Positions 1 through 3,962 of a stretch of DNA of 8,388 nt are shown in pieces (position 1 is the stretch's first letter; every line of letters starts with the position of its first letter). The stretch lies in NCBI GenBank assembly GCA_011682715.1, contig JAACEC010000085.1:1-8388 (forward strand), given 5' to 3'. The position numbers and the translations under genes were made by a program. Source of the stretch: Pseudomonadota bacterium. Lineage in GTDB: Bacteria; Hydrothermota; 32-111; QNBC01. A model generated the notes under the pieces. That model was not told the origin of the DNA. It worked only from the letters and a program-made list of their open reading frames with translations, and searched no databases.

Positions 1-118
1 TCCCACGCTCAAAATCAAGATAGATGTCTAATCGCTTTTCCTCTCTCGAAAAATTTACCCTTACAACTTTCCACGGATTTGAAAGATTAAGAGCCTGAAA
101 AAAAAGATCACTTATCAT
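1..118 (-). CDS. ISL3-family transposase, N-terminal part (cut by window edge)
   Basis: Only the first 39 codons are in the window; the rest lies beyond base 1. The reading begins MISDLFFQALNL, continues with NPWKVV, and ends with KRLDIYLDFERG. This pattern (LF..AL.L..PW.V, then .KRLDI.ldF..G) is the N-terminus of ISL3-family DDE transposases, just before their Cys-rich zinc-binding segment, which is not visible here. The ATG at 118-116 is preceded by GGAGGG four bases upstream, and a good promoter lies at 140-168. The start looks intact, so this may be a live insertion sequence, but neither its catalytic domain nor its terminal repeats can be checked. It faces away from the typA-tail remnant and the RAYT remnant, in a region rich in element debris. 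Confidence 0.75.
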   Translation of the reverse strand, partial: MISDLFFQALNLSNPWKVVRVNFSREEKRLDIYLDFERG

Positions 119-139
119 TATTCCCTCCTTTTTTCCCTT

Positions 140-168
140 AAAATACTACTTAATCTTACCTATGTCAA
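140..168 (-). promoter_or_regulatory. Promoter of the ISL3-like transposase
   Basis: On the minus strand a perfect -35 TTGACA (168-163) is followed by a 17-bp spacer and TATTTT (145-140), about 20 bp upstream of the transposase start codon. The spacer contains a weak, partial match (11 of 14) to the DtxR-like palindromes seen at 3425-3457; I give this little weight. Confidence 0.6.
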
Positions 169-202
169 TACTTTATCCATACTAATAAATAGCGAAGAAC
201 CG

Positions 203-428
203 AAAAGTTTTTATTTCAAAGCATTAAATAATTTTATTCCTTCGAATGATTTTTTATATAGCTTTTCGATTGTCTCTTTCTCGTCTTCTCGTCGAGTATC
301 TTTTTTCTCATTCGAATGCTTTTGGGAGCTATTTCCAGAAGCTCGTCATCAGCTATAAATTCAAGGCACTGCTCGAGGTTGAAATCGAGCGGGCGGGTTA
401 ACTTTATCGCCTCATTCGCTCCTGTATA
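203..428 (-). pseudogene. typA: Displaced/duplicated 3' end of typA (fragment)
   Basis: On the minus strand 62 codons plus TAA (stop at 236-234) read as a C-terminal TypA tail: GANEAIKLTRPLDF, then LEQCLEFIADDELLEI, ending KSYIKNHSKE. It aligns without gaps to the last 62 residues of the intact typA at 3963-4151. By hand I count 31 nucleotide differences in 189 (about 84% identity), of which about 20 are synonymous, and 8 amino-acid differences. Homology continues about 31 bp past the stop codon into the 3' flank, to near base 203. Upstream it breaks off at about 428, and an in-frame TAA follows soon after with no start codon, so this is not a gene. The excess of synonymous change means the two tails diverged while both encoded functional TypA ends. 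It lies in direct orientation to typA, about 3.7 kb away. Confidence 0.9.
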
Positions 429-449
429 AAAATTCAGATATTACCCCTT

Positions 450-480
450 AATATAAGGGTCGAACATTTACATTTGACAT
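450..480 (-). repeat. 31-bp direct repeat, copy R2
   Basis: This segment matches 3899-3929 at 27 of 31 positions in the same orientation. On the minus strand it begins ATGTCAAATGTAAATG and contains TCGACCCT. It starts directly after the stop codon of the RAYT remnant, and it resembles the conserved tail of RAYT genes (reading frame MSNVNVRP). It abuts the truncated edge of the typA-tail fragment. Confidence 0.8.
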
Positions 481-680
481 TCACCCTTCACCCTTTTCTA
501 TTCCCTCTATTGCTCTATCTACAATTCCTTTTACATTCTTATTTCTTCTCATTCTTTCTTCAAATCTTTTCACTGAAACAGATACACCTGTATAATCTAT
601 ATCAAACATTCTATCTAACTCCCTCAATGATAACACTGTATATTTCCTTTCTCAAAAGATAATCTCAAAGCTCTTGCCAT
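481..680 (-). pseudogene. REP-associated tyrosine transposase (RAYT) remnant with internal deletion
   Basis: RAYTs are Y1 HUH single-strand transposases of about 200 aa that act on REP hairpins. Here an ATG at 680-678 opens with MARALRLSFEKGNI and, after a frameshift, YSVIIEGVR. This matches the family N-terminus (M.RPLRIE...G..YHV..RG.). It is followed at once by the family C-terminus, read from 609 to the TGA at 481: FDIDYTGVSVSVKRFEERM, ending IEGIEKGEG. The HUH motif, the catalytic Tyr and everything else in the middle are absent. The remnant is therefore dead: an N-terminus of about 25 residues joined to a C-terminus of about 42 residues, with at least one frame change between them. Assignment to the family is by pattern and is fairly secure for the C-terminal part. 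Confidence 0.72.
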
Positions 681-762
681 GACATTAATATTATATAATC
701 AAAATTTCTCTATTTCAAATGTAAATACGCGCTCAGATAACAGTCTTTACTTAAATTTTGCT

Positions 763-795
763 AAGGCAGGGCAAGGCTAATACCCGCCCTGCCTT
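763..795 (-). terminator. Strong GC-rich hairpin after the operon, possible terminator
   Basis: AAGGCAGGGC (763-772) and GCCCTGCCTT (786-795) form a perfect 10-bp stem with a 13-base loop, beginning 5 bp after the stop codon of the beta-barrel gene. Position favours termination of the minus-strand operon. On the minus strand, however, the stem is followed by AGCAAAATTT rather than a U run, so a classical Rho-independent terminator is not certain. The hairpin could instead stabilise the transcript end. Confidence 0.5.
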
Positions 796-800
796 GTTTA

Positions 801-1780
801 TTAAAATGTCCACATAGCCATAAACATCGGAACAACCGTAGCACTGAAAGAATTAATCGATGATACCGGAACTTTTACACCTGCTATAATTTTGCAATGG
901 TCACATTGTGTTCCAATCGGGAAGTATTGAAAACTAATTCCCAAAGAATGTTCATAAAATTTTGTGTTCTTTAGAATACTACCATTTTTATCTTTATCGC
1001 CTATTTTCCACCATCCCATAAACTTAGGTACAACTTTAAGATGTTTGGATAGTTCGTACTCTATGGCGACATTATAACCATATTTATCTCCAAGGTCCCA
1101 TCCAGATTTTTCCCAGTCAACTAATTGTCCCTGGTCATTTTTTACCTCTATGTGTCTTACTTTTCCTTCATATTCATACCATATTGAAGAGCACTCACTC
1201 ATTTTTCTTATAAGGTTAATATGTGTCAGGAATGCGTCAGGAATGCAAATCTAAAGGATTTGGTCCCACTCCCAATACCGTGAACAACGAGGGAATTGTC
1301 TGCTGCATCAAGTTTATAACCTGCTCCAATGGATATAGCCTCAATCGGTTCTCTTTCTTTTACCAATTTATAAATCCCGTAAAACCAGATATCACCAAAT
1401 CCAAGAGAATGAAAGGATACAGGCTTCTTAAACCAGCTCCCGTCAGTTTTTTTCTTCCAAGTTTCCTTTGAAATATTTTTGTCCCAATAAGTCAAAAGCA
1501 CACCTGCAGAAAATCTGCTGCTTATTCCAAACTGTGTTCTGTAGGATGATTTTAGAATTTTAGCATGCCAGCCCGTTGGTAGGGTGACCGTTTTGGGATT
1601 TTCAGTGGGATCTTCATTCCAGTATGCCTTAGTGGCAGACATATAGGATGTTGTTGAATGAAGCCATACGTGGCCTTCTTCCACTCCCAGTGGACATCCA
1701 ATTATGGGGTCACCCGCATACAATTTTGCTGAAACAACAAAAACCAATCCTAATCCAAACAGCCATAGTTTTTTAAACAT
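801..1780 (-). pseudogene. Outer-membrane beta-barrel protein (MetA-pathway/phenol-degradation 'transporter'-like), frameshifted
   Basis: The first part (1780 to 1226) starts at ATG after AAGGAGGTAAAA. It has a clear Sec signal peptide (MFKKLWLFGLGLVFVVSAKL, cleavage likely after LYA) and alternating aromatic/polar strands, including SLGFGDIWFYG. It stops at TGA (1228-1226). The second part (1202 to 801) continues the barrel with many Trp/Tyr strands and ends in ...MWTF, a terminal aromatic typical of outer-membrane porins recognised by the BAM machinery. The break is caused by two exact tandem copies of an 11-bp unit at 1225-1246. Deleting one copy joins both parts into one 322-codon frame (…FAFLTHINLIRKMSEC…). 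Topology fits 12-14-strand transporter-like barrels of Pfam PF13557 type; the substrate is unknown. Cysteines stand out for a barrel: C29 in the first part, and a CxxC (CDHC) late in the second. It is the last gene of the operon. The break may be real inactivation, a phase-variable switch or an assembly error. Confidence 0.75.
1225..1246. repeat. 11-bp exact tandem duplication that breaks the beta-barrel gene
   Basis: GTCAGGAATGC occurs twice back to back (1225-1235 and 1236-1246). Its length is not a multiple of three, so it shifts the frame and creates the TGA at 1228-1226 on the minus strand. Removing either copy restores the open frame across the junction. Confidence 0.95.
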
Positions 1781-1794
1781 TTTTACCTCCTTTT

Positions 1795-2013
1795 TTATTG
1801 TTTTTTTACGATTGTGTAAAAAAGGTCATCACCACCTTTATACACCTTTACAAAATCAGCACCACCTATAGAATTTACCATTTTGGGAACAAGTTGGAGC
1901 ATCCTTTCATCTTCGGAGACAATCTTCACCTGCTCACCAACTGGAATACCCTTGACCTTTTTAGGTCTAAGAGAAGCAAGTATTCCCCTTACATCAATCA
2001 AACGTTCTCCCAT
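1795..2013 (-). CDS. TusA-fold (SirA-like) protein without the catalytic cysteine
   Basis: 72 aa, with an excellent ribosome site (AAGGAGG, 6 bases before ATG). The layout is that of TusA/SirA proteins, small two-layer alpha/beta proteins whose CPxP cysteine carries persulfide sulfur. It shows a start strand ending IDVRG (residues 6-10; family L.DaRG), a helix, then VGEQVKI (25-31; family GE.l.v), an acidic SEDER turn (33-37), a helix VPKMVNSIGG, and a final strand pair ending LFYTIVKK. In place of CPxP after the RG the sequence has ILASLRP, and there is no Cys anywhere in the protein. The helix region is about four residues shorter than in E. coli TusA. Canonical persulfide transfer is therefore excluded; a binding or regulatory role is more likely. 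It sits 14 bp before the beta-barrel gene and about 50 bp after the small ORF, with near-identical ribosome sites for the two larger genes. Confidence 0.65.
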   Translation of the reverse strand: MGERLIDVRGILASLRPKKVKGIPVGEQVKIVSEDERMLQLVPKMVNSIGGADFVKVYKGGDDLFYTIVKKQ

Positions 2014-2063
2014 TTTTTACCTCCTTTTTGCTTAAAAATTTTTATAATTTTCAGCACCTTATT

Positions 2064-2195
2064 TTATGGTAACAATTCATAACCATCCTCAAAGAAACAC
2101 ATAATTGTATCTTTTACATCTGACACCTCCTCTAATCTTTTGTCACAGGCGGACTTCGTATAACTGTTAGATGAAGTTGCTGTTTTTAAACTCAT
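2064..2195 (-). CDS. 43-aa small ORF, translationally coupled to the membrane protein gene
   Basis: The start ATG (2195-2193) overlaps the TGA of the upstream membrane-protein gene as ATGA, and GGAG stands five bases before it. The frame runs 43 codons to TAA (2066-2064). The peptide begins MSLKTATSSN, has a charged middle (DKRLEEVSDVKD) and ends MCFFEDGYELLP. It contains two cysteines (C17, C33) and no membrane segment or signal peptide. I recognise no family. The coupled start and spacing support it as a real gene, filling what would otherwise be the only gap of about 180 bp in a tightly packed operon. It could be a small accessory or regulatory protein, or a decayed gene end. Confidence 0.55.
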   Translation of the reverse strand: MSLKTATSSNSYTKSACDKRLEEVSDVKDTIMCFFEDGYELLP

Positions 2196-2704
2196 AGAAT
2201 CTCCGGGTTTATAAATAAATCTATCCACGGCGGTTTATATGTAAACCATATATATAGAAAAGCCGAGATGATAAATAAAATAAGAATGACGAATTTAAAA
2301 CTTGGAGTAACTGTATTCTCCTCAATATTCTTTTCAATTATTCCACCCATAACTCCCGTAAAATATGAGGTAAAAATAGCCCATGGTAATTCTAATGCCA
2401 AAGATTCTACTCTTCCTAAAAAAGCAGGCACTAAATACCAAACAAGCATGACAAGGAAAGGAACTATTATTGTAGATAGTAATCTGGGATACCAAAAGGT
2501 CCTTTTGTTGAATTTCTTTCTCACTACAAAGTATTCAATCAAACTTGCCAAAAGATATGCCCAAAATGCCATTTTTAAATGTTGGAACACTGATTCATTT
2601 ATTCCACAGAATGGTGTAAAAAAAGCCCAATGAGTTAACTCATACCCGAAATGCAATATGGAAAAAATCCCAAAATAGAACAAGGATTTAATATATATGT
2701 TCAT
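2192..2704 (-). CDS. DUF6512-like integral membrane protein
   Basis: 170 aa, with about five hydrophobic segments: residues about 5-20, 45-62, 75-95, 105-120 and 135-153. The most telling stretch is INESVFQHLKMAFWAYLL (about 35-52), which matches the (P)vNES.wEHlKl signature of DUF6512. The C-terminus FTYKPPWIDLFINPEIL matches the F..pP...LF.dP ending of that family. Conserved polar residues next to membrane segments (H18, E22, H25, N36, E37, H42) could bind metal, but this is inference; the family has no known function. The ATG start has a weak AAGGG site and follows the FmdE-like stop by 18 bp. Its own stop overlaps the start of the 43-aa ORF. Confidence 0.65.
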   Translation of the reverse strand: MNIYIKSLFYFGIFSILHFGYELTHWAFFTPFCGINESVFQHLKMAFWAYLLASLIEYFVVRKKFNKRTFWYPRLLSTIIVPFLVMLVWYLVPAFLGRVESLALELPWAIFTSYFTGVMGGIIEKNIEENTVTPSFKFVILILFIISAFLYIWFTYKPPWIDLFINPEIL

Positions 2705-2722
2705 TTTTTTACCCTTTACATT

Positions 2723-3412
2723 TCATTTCATCTCAGGGAAGTTATAATCCTTAATCGTTTTCACTGTTATAACGCCTTCTGGAAGGTTGAACAGGATTTG
2801 CTTCACTTTCTCCTGTAAATTTGTTCTCATCATCATTTCCTCTCTTTTTGCGGCTTTCCCTTTTATTACTTTCTCTTTCAATTGTTCCATCTTTTTCATC
2901 TCTTTTGGATTAAAGAGTTTGGCTTTGTTAAATACAACCTTTACCATCTTGCCCGTATCCTTTCTCTGGAATATCATAATAACTATTCCGGGTTTCTCTC
3001 CCAATGTCTTATCTACAACAATATCATTATGGTTTACCTCATCCCTTCCATAAAATGCCCTTGCACCTGTGATGTATGAAACTACATCCAGTAAATCAGA
3101 GGGTGTATTTGTTGCTATCCTGATTTTGCCCCGTACAGGGGTTGCGTCCCCGTAAAGCGCATCAAGAGCAAGTGCCGTTGCCTTAAATCCTACTGCAACA
3201 CCAGGACAGATATGTCCTGTATAAAGCCCGATATCATGGATGGAGATGGTAATAACAGGATTCTCAGGATTAAGAGAACCTACCATCACCCCCAGTGGTT
3301 CCTTGATTTTTACAGGTGGAACATCCGCGTAATATTCCTGTGCCCAGTTTGCTGCACCAAGGGATGTTAGTACAGCAAGGAACATAAAAATATAGATGAG
3401 TTTTTTGCACAT
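2723..3412 (-). CDS. Secreted FmdE-family protein
   Basis: 229 aa from the ATG at 3412, which lies five bases after AGGAGG; the alternative GTG at 3418 overlaps that ribosome site and is less likely. Residues 1-24 form a Sec signal peptide (MCKKLIYIFMFLAVLTSLGA), so the protein is exported. The core (about 45-165) matches FmdE (Pfam PF02663), named for a gene in the molybdenum formylmethanofuran dehydrogenase operon. The hallmark is GHICPGVAVGFKATALALDAL (66-86), with H59, H67 and C69 as plausible metal ligands. The usual second Cys of the family (…TGCT.GK…) is replaced in ITGARAFYGRDEV (114-126), and no C-terminal zinc ribbon is present. The tail (170-229) is a charged, possibly coiled helix (KKMEQLKEKVIKGKAAKREE). 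It is the first gene of the operon under DtxR-like operators, so a role in periplasmic metal binding or reduction is plausible but unproven. Confidence 0.8.
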   Translation of the reverse strand: MCKKLIYIFMFLAVLTSLGAANWAQEYYADVPPVKIKEPLGVMVGSLNPENPVITISIHDIGLYTGHICPGVAVGFKATALALDALYGDATPVRGKIRIATNTPSDLLDVVSYITGARAFYGRDEVNHNDIVVDKTLGEKPGIVIMIFQRKDTGKMVKVVFNKAKLFNPKEMKKMEQLKEKVIKGKAAKREEMMMRTNLQEKVKQILFNLPEGVITVKTIKDYNFPEMK

Positions 3413-3424
3413 ACACACCTCCTT

Positions 3425-3438
3425 TTAGGCATACCTAA
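3425..3438 (-). promoter_or_regulatory. DtxR/MntR-like operator, gene-proximal copy
   Basis: On the plus strand TTAGGCATACCTAA; on the minus strand TTAGGTATGCCTAA, an almost perfect palindrome. It matches the operator at 3444-3457 at 13 of 14 positions and sits in the 5' leader, just before the ribosome site of the FmdE-like gene. A repressor bound here would block transcription. Confidence 0.65.
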
Positions 3439-3443
3439 TATAT

Positions 3444-3457
3444 TTAGGTAAGCCTAA
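3444..3457 (-). promoter_or_regulatory. DtxR/MntR-like operator, promoter-proximal copy
   Basis: TTAGGTAAGCCTAA, part of a 19-base stretch (3444-3462) that matches the known DtxR/IdeR consensus TTAGGTTAGCCTAACCTAA at 16 of 19 positions. It overlaps the -10 region of the operon promoter. Regulators of the DtxR/MntR/TroR family bind such sites when loaded with Fe2+ or Mn2+, so metal-replete repression is the expected mode. Confidence 0.7.
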
Positions 3458-3484
3458 CTTATCATATTTGTTTTGTTTTGTCAA
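3456..3484 (-). promoter_or_regulatory. Promoter of the FmdE-DUF6512-TusA-barrel operon
   Basis: A consensus -35 TTGACA lies at 3484-3479 on the minus strand. With a 17-bp spacer the -10 is TAAGTT (3461-3456); TGATAA (3464-3459) is a better hexamer but only 14 bp away. The -10 hexamer is uncertain. Either choice overlaps the first operator, and the second operator lies just downstream. Confidence 0.6.
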
Positions 3485-3503
3485 GAAAATTTTTATTTTA
3501 TTT

Positions 3504-3540
3504 GAAATATAGGGAAATATAGGGACAGCACCCATATTTC
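3504..3540. repeat. REP-like hairpin with tandem 10-mer
   Basis: GAAATATAGG is repeated in tandem (3504-3513, 3514-3523). The second copy forms a hairpin: GAAATAT with ATATTTC (3514-3520 and 3534-3540) and GGG with CCC around the loop ACAGCA, with one bulged A. The GGGACAG..ACCC core resembles hairpins mobilised by RAYT transposases, a relic of which lies at 481-680. No U run follows, so it is not an obvious terminator. Confidence 0.55.
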
Positions 3541-3625
3541 TGTTAAAATAGTTGAGAATACATACAAAATAATTCCCCCCTAACAAAGCGGAGGATTATC
3601 GTAACATCTTCTCTGAAACAAATTC

Positions 3626-3891
3626 CTATTTAAGTATTACAGCCTTCTTTATTGTCGCTATTTTTCCTATATGCACTTTCATAAAGTAAATACCGGGCTT
3701 ACCGTTCCATTTTGTCTTATATTCGCCTGAATTCTCAATCCATTTACGGGTTCGGTTACTTTCCTTCCAAGTATATCGTATATTTCAATTTTTACATTTT
3801 GACTGTTTTTTACACTGTATTTTATTTTTACTGATTTAACATTCAGGGATAAAATGTTTGGTTTCTCTTTGTTGATATCCTGATTTTTAAT
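3626..3891 (-). pseudogene. Remnant of a T9SS type A C-terminal sorting domain
   Basis: The minus strand reads NILSLNVKSVKIKYSV, then NVKIEIYDILGRKVTEPVNG. It then shifts frame at about 3737-3742 to ENSGEYKTKWNGKPGIYFMK, ending IATIKKAVILK and TAG (3628-3626). This is the classic order of the T9SS sorting tail (…v.i.IYDilGRkV…W.Ng…GiYfv…g….kkv.i.k), which directs proteins across the outer membrane. Only the sorting domain remains: an in-frame TAA stands upstream at 3894-3892, and one base appears lost at the frame break. The cargo part is missing. Repeat R1 lies directly upstream on this strand, suggesting that the rest was removed by rearrangement there. Confidence 0.8.
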
Positions 3892-3898
3892 TTAAAAC

Positions 3899-3929
3899 AA
3901 TATCAGGGTCGAGCATTTCCCTTTGACAT
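3899..3929 (-). repeat. 31-bp direct repeat, copy R1
   Basis: This copy matches R2 (450-480) at 27 of 31 positions in the same orientation. On the minus strand it begins ATGTCAAAGGGAAATG. It starts within about 3 bp of where the homology between the typA 3' flank and the displaced typA tail ends, and it borders the T9SS remnant on the other side. It is probably a RAYT/REP-associated end sequence. Confidence 0.75.
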
Positions 3930-3962
3930 GATGAAACTTTTATTTTAGAGCATTAAATATTT

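Noticed and set aside
150..163. Possible third DtxR-like box in the ISL3 promoter
   Set aside because: Only 11 of 14 positions match, and one half-site is degraded; AT-rich sequence can give this by chance.
234..428. A second functional typA gene or a stand-alone small protein
   Set aside because: No start codon, an in-frame stop just upstream, and only the last 62 codons are present.
474..662. Plus-strand open frame of 62 codons rich in Phe/Leu/Ser
   Set aside because: It is the antisense of the RAYT remnant, with no ribosome site; the minus-strand reading matches a known family.
1223..1471. Plus-strand open frame opposite the beta-barrel gene
   Set aside because: Shadow of the minus-strand barrel, which has a signal peptide, a strong ribosome site and strand pattern.
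3416..3418. GTG as start of the FmdE-like gene
   Set aside because: It overlaps the AGGAGG site; the ATG at 3412 has correct spacing and gives a normal signal peptide.
3541..3625. Possible gene or RNA between the REP-like hairpin and the T9SS remnant
   Set aside because: I see no frame with a start site, no stable structure and no recognised motif here.
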